A DNA stretch of 64,000 nucleotides, from positions 1 through 64,000 of the forward strand of contig NZ_BLAE01000044.1 of NCBI RefSeq assembly GCF_009687865.1, written 5' to 3'. Source of the DNA: Acrocarpospora macrocephala (lineage in GTDB: Bacteria; Actinomycetota; Actinomycetes; Streptosporangiales; Streptosporangiaceae). A program made the translations under genes and the position numbers. The stretch's first letter is position 1, and each line of letters opens with the position of its first letter. Under the pieces are notes generated by a model. The model was not told the origin of the DNA and searched no databases. It was given only the letters and a program-made list of their open reading frames with translations. Shown piece after piece: positions 44,882 to 53,487 of this stretch.

Positions 44882-45433
44882 TCAAGCCTCAGGTTCGGGG
44901 TGGGTGACGCGGCAGTCGGTGTCGTCCGGGCCGAGGATGTTGGCGAGGACGGGGTTGCCGTTCTCGCCGAACTGGGCCTGGACGAAGACGACGGGGTTAC
45001 GCTCGCCGATCGAGGCGAGGTAGAGCAGGCCGCGTTCGCAGAGCCGGAGGGCGGTCTTGGAGTTGTTGGCGCTCTCCGGCAGGTCGGTGTATATCCGCAG
45101 GTAGCGGCCGGTGGCTCGGATGTCGGTCACCCGGCCGTTCGTTTTGTCGGCCCAGCGGTTGTTGAAGTAGGCCACGGCGGAGTCGCTCGTGTATTCGGAC
45201 TTGCCGGAGGCCTTCTTTTCGTCGCCTTTGTCGGTGTTGACCACGGGAAGCTCGCCCGTGGCCGTCGGAGTGGCGGAGGCGGCCGCCGGGGCGGGGGGCG
45301 GGTCGGATCGCAGCAGGTGGGTGCCGATGGCCGCACCGCCGAGGATCAGGCAGGCCACCCCGATGCTGATCTCGACGACCCGCGATCGTGGCCGCCGTCG
45401 TTTTCCCCTGGAACGTGCCACCCCGACCGACAT
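44882..45433 (-). CDS. Single-pass membrane protein of unknown function
   Basis: 183 residues from the ATG at 45433, with GAGGGG just upstream. The basic N-terminus (ARSRGKRRRPRSR) is followed by one membrane helix (EISIGVACLILGGAAIGTHL), a Pro/Ala/Thr linker and an extracellular alpha/beta domain (SDSAVAYFNNRWADKTNGRV, TDIRATGRYLRIYTDLPESA). The topology is N-in, C-out. No family recognised. The domain contains two cysteines that could pair. It is divergent from the sensor kinase gene. Confidence 0.65.
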   Translation of the reverse strand: MSVGVARSRGKRRRPRSRVVEISIGVACLILGGAAIGTHLLRSDPPPAPAAASATPTATGELPVVNTDKGDEKKASGKSEYTSDSAVAYFNNRWADKTNGRVTDIRATGRYLRIYTDLPESANNSKTALRLCERGLLYLASIGERNPVVFVQAQFGENGNPVLANILGPDDTDCRVTHPEPEA

Positions 45434-45575
45434 CGCCCCTCGCAAATGACATGGAATTTGCCCGAGTATCGCAATAGAGGCGAGATCGTGACCGGCAAAC
45501 ATGCGGAACAGGCATACGCGTTCCCGGGATGCCGGGCATATCGTCCCGTGACAGCGGGAACGGGATTATGGGGAA

Positions 45576-47447
45576 ATGAGTCCCGTGAGCGTACGATCGG
45601 CTCTGGCCTGGGGTGTTTTTGGGCTGTCCTGCGCATTGGTAGCCGTGGGCAGTGTGATCCGACCGGGTGATCCGGTCGACGCGGCGCTGGCGCTGGGATT
45701 CACGCCGCTGGGGGCATACCTGGTCAGCCATCGCAAAGGCGGCGCGGTCGGACCTCTCTGCCTGCTGGCCGGACTCAGCGCGGTCACCTACGCCGCCGGT
45801 GCGTATGGCTCACGCGCGGACTGGCCCGCGGCCGACTGGGCGGTCGGGCTCGCCGCACTGACCTGGGCGCCGCCGCTGCTGGCCGGATGCACGCTGCTGC
45901 TGTTACTGGTACCCGACGGGAAACTGCCCGGCCCTCGCTGGCGGCCGGTGGCGGCGGTCGCGATCATCGCGATCGTGCTGTTCACGGTCACCGCCGCGCT
46001 GATCCCGGCCGATGACGGACGCAGCCCCATCGCGATCGAGGCGCTGCGCCCGCTCCAGCTGTTCACGCTGCCGATCGTCGGCACCCTGGCGGCGATCGCG
46101 GCCGTCTCCGCGGTCGGCCTGGTGGTGCGAACGGCTCGCGCCCGTGGCCCCCTCCGCCTGCAACTGCTGTGGATCTGCGTCGGCGCGGTACTGGCCGTGC
46201 TGGGCGCGTTCCTCCCCGCCCTCGTCCCCCTGCCCGGAGCCGGCGTCCCCTTCATCCTCGCCCTACCGATCTGCGTCGCCGTCGCGATGCTCCGCCACGA
46301 CCTGTACGACACCAGCCTCCCCCTCCGCCGCTTCCTGACCTTGGCCCTACTCGCCGGCGCACTCGTCCTGCTCTACCTCCTGGTCGTACGGCTAACCGGC
46401 ACCACCATCCCCGCCACCGTCGCTGTGGCCGTGGCCGTCGAACCCCTGCACCACTGGCTCGGCCGCGCCGCCGGGCGCATCCTGTACGGCGGGCGTTCCG
46501 ACCCCCAGGAAGTCCACGCCCGCCTGGCCCGCCGCCTCGCCGACACCTCGGACCCGGCCGGAATCCTGGCCGCCGTCGGGGACGCCGTGGTGGAAGCCGT
46601 CAGGACTCCGTACGCGCGAATCGAGCTCGGCGGCCACGACGAGCCCTTGAAGATCGTCGAAAGGGGTCGTCCCGCGCCCGTCACGCTGACGGTTCCGCTC
46701 CGGTTCCAGGGCGAGGAGCTCGGCGCCGTCCTAGTCTCGCGGGAATCGTCGGGCGACCGGCGGGCCCTCGACCAGCTCGCCCTGCAGGCGGGCGCCGCGC
46801 TCGCCGCCGCCCACCGCGCGGCCGCGCTGCAACGCTCCCGGCTGCTGCTGGTCACCGCCAGGGAGGAGGAGCGCCGGCGCATCAGCAGAGACCTGCACGA
46901 CGGGCTCGGCCCCGTCCTGGCCGGAATCGGCTTCACCGTCGACGCGGCCGGAAACGCGCTCGCGGCCAATCCGGACCAGGCACGCGGCCTGCTCACCCAG
47001 ATCCGCACCCAGGTCCACGAGGCCGGCACCAGCGTACGCGGCGTGGTCCGCGGCCTTCGTCCCCCCGAACTCGCCCAACTCGGCCTGGCCAGGGCGATCG
47101 AACAATCCGTCGCCGAACTCCGCGCGGGCGGCCTCCCCATCGACGTCACGATCACCGACACGTCGACCCTCACCGCCGCCGCCGAAGTGGCCCTCTACCT
47201 CGTCGCCCGCGAAGCCCTCACCAACGCGGTACGCCACGCCACCCCCACCCACTGCACAATCCATCTACACCCAGCCCAAAAGGGATTCGAAATCACGGTG
47301 ACCGACAACGGCTCCGGCCTTCCACCCCACACCCACCCAGGCACCGGCCTCACCTCCATGCGCGAACGCATCGAAGAACTCGACGGCACCCTCACCATCC
47401 AGTCGGCCCCATCCGGAACGACCGTACGCGCCTGGATCCCCCAATGA
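45576..47447 (+). CDS. NarL-type membrane sensor histidine kinase
   Basis: 623 residues. The N-terminal half has about eight to ten membrane helices (starting with LAWGVFGLSCALVAVGSVI). It is followed by a GAF-like region and the HisKA_3 dimerisation helix with the phosphorylated His in RRRISRDLHDGLGPVLAG, then a HATPase_c domain with an N-box-like EALTNAVRHA and G-box GSGLPPHTHPGTGLTSMRER. This is a cytoplasm-facing kinase of the LiaS/DesK/NarX type; the signal is unknown. Its stop TGA overlaps the ATG of the first mini-ORF, and the true response regulator follows 250 bases later after a tandem duplication. Confidence 0.9.
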   Translation: MSPVSVRSALAWGVFGLSCALVAVGSVIRPGDPVDAALALGFTPLGAYLVSHRKGGAVGPLCLLAGLSAVTYAAGAYGSRADWPAADWAVGLAALTWAPPLLAGCTLLLLLVPDGKLPGPRWRPVAAVAIIAIVLFTVTAALIPADDGRSPIAIEALRPLQLFTLPIVGTLAAIAAVSAVGLVVRTARARGPLRLQLLWICVGAVLAVLGAFLPALVPLPGAGVPFILALPICVAVAMLRHDLYDTSLPLRRFLTLALLAGALVLLYLLVVRLTGTTIPATVAVAVAVEPLHHWLGRAAGRILYGGRSDPQEVHARLARRLADTSDPAGILAAVGDAVVEAVRTPYARIELGGHDEPLKIVERGRPAPVTLTVPLRFQGEELGAVLVSRESSGDRRALDQLALQAGAALAAAHRAAALQRSRLLLVTAREEERRRISRDLHDGLGPVLAGIGFTVDAAGNALAANPDQARGLLTQIRTQVHEAGTSVRGVVRGLRPPELAQLGLARAIEQSVAELRAGGLPIDVTITDTSTLTAAAEVALYLVAREALTNAVRHATPTHCTIHLHPAQKGFEITVTDNGSGLPPHTHPGTGLTSMRERIEELDGTLTIQSAPSGTTVRAWIPQ

Positions 47448-47566
47448 CCCACCTCCCGACCACCGACGATCACCCGCTCATCCAGTGGAACCCATTGATC
47501 CGGCTCCTGGCCACTGACAATCACCCGCTCATCCAGCACGGCCCGCACACCTGGATCCCCCGATGA
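47444..47566 (+). CDS. Mini-ORF 1 in the duplicated kinase-regulator junction
   Basis: 40 codons. The ATG overlaps the kinase stop (ATGA) and the stop overlaps the ATG of mini-ORF 2 (ATGA). It contains two copies of the regulator N-terminus: MTHLPTTDDHPLIQ, then LIRLLATDNHPLIQ, ending in TWIPR, which mirrors the kinase C-terminus AWIPQ. No fold can form from two first-strand peptides. If translated it may serve to pass ribosomes from kinase to regulator. It may equally be a non-functional by-product of duplication. Confidence 0.5.
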   Translation: MTHLPTTDDHPLIQWNPLIRLLATDNHPLIQHGPHTWIPR

Positions 47567-47700
47567 TCCGCCTCCTGATCACCGACGATCACTCGGTCGT
47601 CCAAGACGGCTTAAACACCCGGAACCCAGTGATCCAGCTCCTGGTCGCTGACAATTACCCGCTCAGCCAGGACGATCTGCATGCCTGGAACCCCCGATGA
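47563..47700 (+). CDS. Mini-ORF 2 in the duplicated kinase-regulator junction
   Basis: 45 codons, again with two degenerate copies of the regulator start (MIRLLITDDHSVVQDG, then VIQLLVADNYPLSQDD) and an end AWNPR matching the kinase end. The ATG overlaps the stop of mini-ORF 1 and the stop overlaps the ATG of the regulator at 47697. The open frame and both ATGA overlaps have survived divergence between copies, which hints at selection for translational coupling. The evidence is small in size. Confidence 0.5.
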   Translation: MIRLLITDDHSVVQDGLNTRNPVIQLLVADNYPLSQDDLHAWNPR

Positions 47701-48347
47701 TCCGCCTCCTGGTCGCCGACGATCACCCAGTCGTCAGGGATGGCCTGCGCGCCCTGATGTCCACTGTCGAGGGAATCGAGGTCGTTGCTGTCGCCGGAGA
47801 CGGTGTCCAGGCCCTGCGCGCGGTTCGAGAGCAGCCGGTGGATGTGGTCCTGATGGACATCGCCATGCCGGTCATGGACGGCATTGAGGCCACCCGCCGC
47901 CTGACCAGGGAACCATCCCCGCCGACGGTGATCATGCTCACCATGTCCGACGACGACCTGTCCCTGCTGGCCGCCGTACGCGCCGGAGCCCGCGGCTACC
48001 TCCTCAAGGACTCCGGCCAGGACGACGTCATCGCCGCCGTCCGCGCCGCCGCGCGAGGCCAGGCCGTCTTCGGCCCCGGCACGGCCGAGTCGTTGATCGC
48101 CCTCCTGCACGCTCCCCCCAGGACGGCCGCTCCCCCGTTCCCGCAGCTCACCCACCGGGAACGCGAAGTCCTCGACCTCCTGGCGAGGGGCCTGGGCAAC
48201 CAGGCGATCGCCCAGAAACTCCACCTGAGCCCCAAGACCGTAGCCAACACGATCTCCGCGATCCTCCCCAGAATCGGCGCCCACGACCGCGCCCACGCCA
48301 TCGAGTCCGCCCGATCCGCCGGTCTTGGCCTCCCAGACAATCCGTAA
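47697..48347 (+). CDS. NarL/FixJ-family response regulator
   Basis: 216 residues. The receiver domain has the acidic pair DD in MIRLLVADDHPVVRDG, phospho-acceptor Asp in VDVVLMDIAMPVMDG, the Thr/Ser in IMLTMSDDD and the Lys in YLLKDS. The C-terminal LuxR-type helix-turn-helix (LTHREREVLDLLARGLGNQA, IAQKLHLSPKTVANTISAIL) binds DNA. It is the partner of the upstream kinase, translationally linked to it through two mini-ORFs. The target genes are unknown. Confidence 0.92.
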   Translation: MIRLLVADDHPVVRDGLRALMSTVEGIEVVAVAGDGVQALRAVREQPVDVVLMDIAMPVMDGIEATRRLTREPSPPTVIMLTMSDDDLSLLAAVRAGARGYLLKDSGQDDVIAAVRAAARGQAVFGPGTAESLIALLHAPPRTAAPPFPQLTHREREVLDLLARGLGNQAIAQKLHLSPKTVANTISAILPRIGAHDRAHAIESARSAGLGLPDNP

Positions 48348-48430
48348 CTACCGGGATGCTTTTCCCTGGTGATCAGGAAAGCACCAGTTCGACGCTGGAC
48401 AGAAAATCGATCCTCGTTAAGGAGGGCGAA

Positions 48431-49033
48431 ATGTCCAGGCTCGCTAGGTTGTTCAAGCTCTCTCGGTTGTTCAAGCTCTCTCGGTTGTTCAAGCTCTCTC
48501 GGTTGTCCAGGCTCTCTGGATTGTCCAGGCTCTCTGGCTTGGGGCCATGGCCGCCGCTGGTGGCCACCGCCTCGGCAGTGCTGGGCGTCGCCCAGCTGGT
48601 TCACACACAGGTGGTGCCGTTCGCCAGCGCGGGCGACTACCTGATCGAGGCGGCATACATGCTCTATCTGGCCAGCGCCATCCCAGGCGTGCTCACGATC
48701 CGCCGACTAAATCCGAAATGGGGCCTCCCCGGAAACATCGGCACCGCGCTGTACGCGCTGGCCCACGCCCTGATCGCCATCCCCGTCAGCATGACCCTGC
48801 TCCTAACCAACCAACCGCCCCCACAACTATCCATGCTGTTCCTACCGGGCCTAGCCCTATGGCTAGCCGGAGCAGCACTGATGGGAATAGCCATGTTCCG
48901 CCAGAACCAGCCAATTCTCGGCATCGCACTCCCAGCAGCACTACCGCTCGCCATGCTGCTCGGAGCAGCGGGCCCCCTGGTGGAAGCGGCTCTGTGGGTG
49001 ACACTGTCCACATCAGGAGACCACCGACGGTAA
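48431..49033 (+). CDS. Small multi-pass membrane protein with N-terminal hexapeptide repeats
   Basis: 200 residues from the ATG at 48431 (GGAGGGCG six bases upstream; the frame opens further up at 48356). The first 37 residues are a repeated basic-hydrophobic hexad (LFKLSR / LSRLSG) encoded by an 18-bp tandem array. Four or five membrane helices follow (for example AALVGVAQ-like LVATASAVLGVAQLVHTQV, IEAAYMLYLASAIPGVLTI, ALYALAHALIAIPVSMTLLL). It lies just after the response regulator and may be part of its operon or a target. No family recognised. Confidence 0.65.
   Translation: MSRLARLFKLSRLFKLSRLFKLSRLSRLSGLSRLSGLGPWPPLVATASAVLGVAQLVHTQVVPFASAGDYLIEAAYMLYLASAIPGVLTIRRLNPKWGLPGNIGTALYALAHALIAIPVSMTLLLTNQPPPQLSMLFLPGLALWLAGAALMGIAMFRQNQPILGIALPAALPLAMLLGAAGPLVEAALWVTLSTSGDHRR
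48432..48539 (+). repeat. 18-bp tandem array, six units, at the start of the membrane protein gene
   Basis: Units start at 48432, 48450, 48468, 48486, 48504 and 48522. Three central units are identical (TGTTCAAGCTCTCTCGGT) and the outer ones have TGTCCAGGCT. The period is a multiple of three, so the frame is preserved and each unit adds one amphipathic hexapeptide. The identity of the three central copies points to recent expansion and possibly to length variation between strains. Confidence 0.92.
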
Positions 49034-49141
49034 TCACCGCACGCAGGGCCCGCCCAGACCGGGCTGCCACCGTGCTCGGCACCGGACTGAGCCCACCGTT
49101 TGACCGGACCCGTTTGCGGTGGGGGTTCGGCTCGCGGGGCG

Positions 49142-49855
49142 TTACGGGAGAGCGGCGATCAGTTCGCTGATGGGTTTGCGGGTGCCGGTGTAGAAGGGGA
49201 TCTCGATGCGGGTGTGGCGGCGGGCCTCGGCGCCTCTGAGGTGGCGCATCAGGTCGACGATGCGGTGGAGTTCGTCGGCTTCGAAGGCGAGCATCCATTC
49301 GTAGTCGTTCAACGCGAAGCAGGCGACCGTGTTCGCGCGCACGTCGGGGTAGTCGCGGGCCATCTTGCCGTGTTCGGCGAGCATGGTCCGGCGCTCCGAC
49401 TCGTCCAGGAGATACCAGTCCAAGGAACGGACGAACGGGTAGACGCAGACGAAACCCTTCGGCTCTTCCTCGGCGAGGAAGGCGGGAATGTGCGACTTGT
49501 TGAACTCGGCCGGGCGGTGCAGCGCCATCGCCGACCAGACCGGCTCGCTGGCCCTGCCCAGACCGGTACGGCGGAACCGCCCGTACACCTCCTGGAGGTC
49601 CTCGGCCGAAGGGGCGTGCCACCACAGCATGAAGTCCGCGTCAGCGCGGAACCCGGCCACGTCGTAGACGCCACGGGTCACCACGTCTTTCTGCGCCGAC
49701 TGCCCCAGCAGCTCCGCCACTTCCTCGGCCAGGGTCTCACGGTTACCAGGCAGGACGTCGCGCAGCCGGAAGACCGACCACATCGTGTAACGGATCACGT
49801 TGTTGAGATCACGTGCCTTGAGCCGCGGGCTGGTTTCCTGGGTGTCTTCCGTCAT
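49142..49855 (-). CDS. hemQ: Coproheme decarboxylase HemQ/ChdC (chlorite dismutase family)
   Basis: 237 residues from the ATG at 49855. Features of the actinobacterial HemQ family: [17 protein letters not shown] at the start, the [16 protein letters not shown] strand, [30 protein letters not shown] with the catalytic-type Tyr, and [20 protein letters not shown]. It converts coproheme to heme b by two oxidative decarboxylations, the last step of the coproporphyrin-dependent pathway, in the cytoplasm. Its 5' end lies inside the 3' end of hemY in another frame (47-base overlap), so the two are coupled. Confidence 0.92.
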   Translation of the reverse strand: MTEDTQETSPRLKARDLNNVIRYTMWSVFRLRDVLPGNRETLAEEVAELLGQSAQKDVVTRGVYDVAGFRADADFMLWWHAPSAEDLQEVYGRFRRTGLGRASEPVWSAMALHRPAEFNKSHIPAFLAEEEPKGFVCVYPFVRSLDWYLLDESERRTMLAEHGKMARDYPDVRANTVACFALNDYEWMLAFEADELHRIVDLMRHLRGAEARRHTRIEIPFYTGTRKPISELIAALP

Positions 49856-51587
49856 GAGGCCATTCTCCCCCTGGATCGAGGTGCTCCAGAATCCGGGATG
49901 CTGCTCTCCTCGCCGTCCCCACACAGGCGGGAATTCCAAGACCGTCGTAAGCGGCCCCGCAGACCGCCAGCCCAGGATGAACATCGACGGCGGCACGAAC
50001 ACGGGCAATCCGCTCATTGTGACCAACGTTGTACTGCGGCAGCCCGCCACCCCACCGACTGACCCGCGAGTCGACCGGCCGCCCCCGCACGCCGACCGTC
50101 TCGACCAACTCAGCCATAGCGAGAGCGACCAGGTCAGCGTCATCACGCTGAAGCACATGCTCTTCACCGATCCGCCCGATCGAACAACGAACCAGAACGA
50201 GATCGGAACCAGAAACACGCCGTGTTCCAGGAACAAAGCCAGCGACGGAGCCGCGAGCACCAGCGGAGCTGCGACCAGATCCGCTAGGAGATACACCAGC
50301 GGATTCCGCAGCATCTCCAGCAGTAGATCGGCTGCCAGATCCAGCGACAGTCCCCGTAACCGAGTCGACCCCATGGTCCGGAGCGGAGTGGGCAACGAAA
50401 CCGCCCGCCGAATCGGAAGCGGAACGGCCTGCGAAACTGCCCGTCGAGTCGGCATCGGAGCGGGTTGGGAAACTGCCCATCGAGTCGGCATCGGAGCGGG
50501 TTGGGAAACTGCCCGTGGAGTTGGCAGTGGAGTCGGCGAGATGCGGCCACTTGGACGTGCTGAACGTGACGGCCTTGACCGCGCGGCCTTCGATTGGCGG
50601 GACGAGGTATCCGGTGCCCTCGGGTAGGGCGGAGAACGCGTCCCGGGGGTAAGCGAGGGTGACGATGGCCATGCTCGCGTATTCGATCTGAGCGAGTTCG
50701 CTGGCAGCGGTGGGCACGTCGTGGCTGAGCAAGCGGGATGCGGCTGGGCCGGGGACGGCGAGGATGACGGCGTCGGCCTCGATCATCGCCTCTTCCCTGG
50801 TCGGACCGGTCACGAGCCGCCAGCCCGTCTGGGTACGGCTCAGCCCGCGCACCATCACCCCGGTCCTGATCTGCGCACCCGAGGCCTCAGCCAGAGCGGC
50901 CGGGAGGCTGCCCAGGCCGCCCCTGAGGGTGGTGAACACCGGCCCGGCGTCTTTCGGCGCGGCGGCCACGATGTCTTTGGCCGCCCGGAGCAGTGATCGT
51001 TCCGTCCGCGCGGCCGCCGCGATCGCGGGCATGGTGGCGGCCAGCGACAGGTGATCGGCTCGTCCCGCGTAGACCCCGCCCAGCAGCGGCTCGACCAGCC
51101 GGTCGACGATCTCGTCGCCCATCCGGGCCTTGATGTATTCCGCGACGGATATGTCGTCATTCACCAGCGTGGGCGGCAGCACCTGATCCATGGGCACCCG
51201 GGCCAGACCGCCCGGCGACAGGATGCCCGATCGCGCCAGCGCGGCCAGATCGGACGGCACGCCCATCACCTGACCGGCGGGCATCGGACGCAACTCGCCC
51301 CGCGAAAGAATCAACGACCGCGTGGTGCCGGGATCCACAAGCTGGTCACCCAGCCCGATGGCCTCGACCAGCTCCTTGCCTTCGGGCCGCCGCGCCAACA
51401 TGGACTCGGCTCCCGAGTCGATCAGCACACCCGCGACCTCGGACGCGTGCAACTTCCCGCCGATCCGGGACGCGCCTTCCAACACCGTGATCCGCAACCG
51501 CGGCCCACCCGCCGATCGCAGGAACCACGCCGCAGCCAGACCAGCGATCCCCGCCCCCACGATCACAACGTGCCTGTCCATCCCCAT
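49809..51587 (-). CDS. hemY: Coproporphyrinogen III oxidase HemY with an inserted Ser/Gly-rich repeat region
   Basis: 592 residues from the ATG at 51587 (a second ATG at 51581 is possible). The FAD-binding motif [69 protein letters not shown] and the C-terminal [20 protein letters not shown] are all typical. The normal length is about 460-480. The excess of about 115 residues sits between [12 protein letters not shown] and [17 protein letters not shown] and is made of S/G/D/T-rich 12-residue repeats ([12 protein letters not shown]). The catalytic fold should tolerate a surface loop there, but that is inference. It oxidises coproporphyrinogen to coproporphyrin. A TnpB gene lies immediately upstream. 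Confidence 0.88.
   Translation of the reverse strand: MGMDRHVVIVGAGIAGLAAAWFLRSAGGPRLRITVLEGASRIGGKLHASEVAGVLIDSGAESMLARRPEGKELVEAIGLGDQLVDPGTTRSLILSRGELRPMPAGQVMGVPSDLAALARSGILSPGGLARVPMDQVLPPTLVNDDISVAEYIKARMGDEIVDRLVEPLLGGVYAGRADHLSLAATMPAIAAAARTERSLLRAAKDIVAAAPKDAGPVFTTLRGGLGSLPAALAEASGAQIRTGVMVRGLSRTQTGWRLVTGPTREEAMIEADAVILAVPGPAASRLLSHDVPTAASELAQIEYASMAIVTLAYPRDAFSALPEGTGYLVPPIEGRAVKAVTFSTSKWPHLADSTANSTGSFPTRSDADSMGSFPTRSDADSTGSFAGRSASDSAGGFVAHSAPDHGVDSVTGTVAGSGSRSTAGDAAESAGVSPSGSGRSSAGARGSVAGFVPGTRRVSGSDLVLVRCSIGRIGEEHVLQRDDADLVALAMAELVETVGVRGRPVDSRVSRWGGGLPQYNVGHNERIARVRAAVDVHPGLAVCGAAYDGLGIPACVGTARRAASRILEHLDPGGEWPHDGRHPGNQPAAQGT
50373..50516 (-). repeat. 36-bp tandem array inside hemY, about four units
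   Basis: Units lie at about 50373-50408, 50409-50444, 50445-50480 and 50481-50516. The two units 50445-50480 and 50481-50516 differ at only two positions (GAGTCGGCATCGGAGCGGGT is shared at their start). Each unit codes twelve residues such as [12 protein letters not shown]. The flanking insert (to about 50200) is compositionally similar and probably older copies. Confidence 0.88.
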
Positions 51588-51623
51588 GCCGCTCAACGCT
51601 ACTCGGCACCACCGACAGTCCGT

Positions 51624-53003
51624 TCACTGAGTTGCATTTCCCAGTGATCCGTCCATTACTGGGCGGAGGTCCCCGTCTGACCCGGACGGTGCCCGGTGCG
51701 GGGTAGACGTTTCACAGCCACCAGCCCCGGCAGGCGGGGTCTTATGGTCGGCTCCACATCCGTTTATCGTCTCCGGGCCACTCCCGGCGACGGTCTGCTT
51801 CACCAGGGAAGCCAGATTGAGCGCAGCGTTCACGTCCCGGTCCAAGACCAAGCCGCAATCCGCGCAGGTGAAGGTGCGCTCGGAGAGGGCGAGTTTGACT
51901 TTCACCGCGCCGCACCCGGAACACGTCTTGCTGGAGGCGAACCAGCGGCCGGCCACCATCAACCGACCGCCGCCCCATTCGGTCTTATAGGCGAGTTGGC
52001 GGCGGATCTCGGCGAACCCGGAGTCGGAGATCGCGCGGGCCAGCCGCCGGTTCTTCACCATCCCGGCGATGTGGAGATCTTCGACCACCAGCGTGCCGTA
52101 CTCGCCCGCCAGCGTCGTGGTGAGCTTGTGAATGGCATCGCGGCGCAGCGCGGCCACCCGGTAGTGGACCCGGTTACGGGCGGCGTCGGCTTGACGCCAC
52201 CGGCCGGACGGTTGCTGCCCGCTGCGCCGGTCCGGGCCCTGCTTGCGGGAGACCGCCCGGGACAGACGGCGGAGCTTTCGGGCTGCAGCGGCCAGGTGCC
52301 GGGGGTTGGCGGCGGCGGGGCGGCCGTCGGAGTAGACGGCGAGGGTCTTGACGCCCAAGTCCACCCCGACCACCGTCTCCGGCCGTGAGGGCGCCCTGGC
52401 CGCGCGTTCGATCTGGACGGAGAACGAAACGAGCCATCGCCCGGCTTCGAGCCGGACGGTTGCCGAGCGGATCCGCGCGGTGCCCGCCTCGATCCGGCGG
52501 GCCAGCTTGCGGGTGGACTCGTGGGTTTTCATACGCCCGAGTACCGGCAGCACCACGTGGGTGCGGCCGTCCAGGCGGATCGTTCCGGTGGTGAACCGTA
52601 CCGACATGGCCTTCTTGCGTTTGGTCCGGAATCGGGGAAAGCCGACCTTCGGGCCTTTACGGGTGCCTTTCCTGGACTCGCTCCAGTTCGTCAGCGCGGT
52701 GGCGAGCCGCTCCAGGCCGCAGGCGTAGGCCTCTTTGGAGTTCTCCGCCCACCACGGCGCCACCTCCTGCTTGGCCCCGTTCCAGGCTTTACGCAGCGAA
52801 TACATCGACCACGACAGGGACGGGGTCAGCTGGGCGTCCGGGATGCCGTAGGAACGTTCGGCCTCCCGCTGGCCCAGGTTGGCTTTAACCCGGGCTAGGC
52901 CCCAGTTGAAGGCCAGGCGGGCGGCGCCGCAATGGGAACGGAGCATGCGTTCCTGGCGCGGGGTGGGGTCGAGCGCGTACCGGTAGGCGTGGACGACCTG
53001 CAT
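51624..53003 (-). mobile_element. tnpB: IS200/IS605-type TnpB (RNA-guided nuclease / OrfB), no TnpA
   Basis: 459 residues from the ATG at 53003 with GGAGG six bases upstream. The N-terminal helix-turn-helix/OrfB region is MQVVHAYRYALDPTPRQERM. The RuvC catalytic residues are intact: Asp in VVGVDLGVKTLAVYS, Glu in LVVEDLHIAGM and Asp in DRDVNAALNL. A zinc ribbon (CSGCG and CADCG) is present. TnpB proteins are guided by an omega RNA made from the 3' end of the element; the low-complexity C-terminal codons (about 51624-51800) are the expected source. There is no TnpA transposase gene beside it, so it is a solitary or non-autonomous copy. It splits the heme cluster. Confidence 0.9.
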
Positions 53004-53076
53004 CAACCCTCCCAACCATGGCTAACCCACGTAAACCCATGGTGAACAAGTGACTACAGTTTATCAGGGTGTCGTA

Positions 53077-53283
53077 ATGAGCGGCCATCTGAGCAGCGAA
53101 GACGCGTGCGCCCGGCTGGGGATCACCTGACGCGTCCTCGGCAACTGGTCCAAACGATCCAAAGGGTTCCCGCTGCCCATCAAGGTCGGCCCAGCCCTAC
53201 TGCGGCCCGCCGACCAACTCGACGCCTGGCGAGCCAGTCACGCCACCAGACCCAGGAAACCGAAACGACCTGATAAACGCTGA
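53077..53283 (+). pseudogene. Small AlpA/excisionase-like HTH gene with an in-frame TGA
   Basis: The frame from the ATG at 53077 reads MSGHLSSEDACARLGIT, then TGA (53128-53130), then RVLGNWSKRSKGFPLPIKVG, PALLRPADQLDAWRASH and ends at 53283. Both sides of the stop together match the excisionase/AlpA-type winged helix-turn-helix (L-G-I-x-R-x-L-x-N-W ... F-P-x-P-I ... D-x-W). The stop sits in the recognition helix region, so the gene is probably dead. It lies 74 bases upstream of and divergent from the TnpB gene and may be residual cargo of the inserted element. Confidence 0.6.
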
Positions 53284-53487
53284 CGAACCGCGCAGCAGTT
53301 CGTACCCCACCTCGCCCATGTTCACCAACTCGTCCAGGATCGCCGGATCCGGCAGAGGGTCGCCGTGACGCAACAGAGCCAAGCCGAGGTGGCGAGATGC
53401 GAACAGTGACGGAGTGGGAGGTTAGCCGTGACAGCATCGTGACGACCCGGGCAAAACCGGTGATGCGCATGAAGCGTCTTCAAGGGC

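Larger units (their letters stand above)
47430..47740 (+). repeat. Degenerate tandem duplication of the kinase-regulator junction, five copies
   Basis: The sequence coding the last residues of the kinase (W-I-P-Q-stop) and the first about 15 residues of the response regulator (M-I-R-L-L-x-x-D-D-H-P-x-x-x-x) occurs as five head-to-tail copies. Their regulator starts lie at 47444, 47495, 47563, 47629 and 47697. Spacings are 51, 68, 66 and 68 bases. Each copy retains the GACGATCAC or GACAATTAC-like acidic-pocket codons. The last copy is the start of the intact regulator. Confidence 0.9.

Noticed and set aside
53128-53130. TGA as a selenocysteine codon in the small HTH gene
   Set aside because: HTH recognition helices have no use for selenocysteine, and no SECIS-like hairpin or sel genes are seen. 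A nonsense change is simpler.
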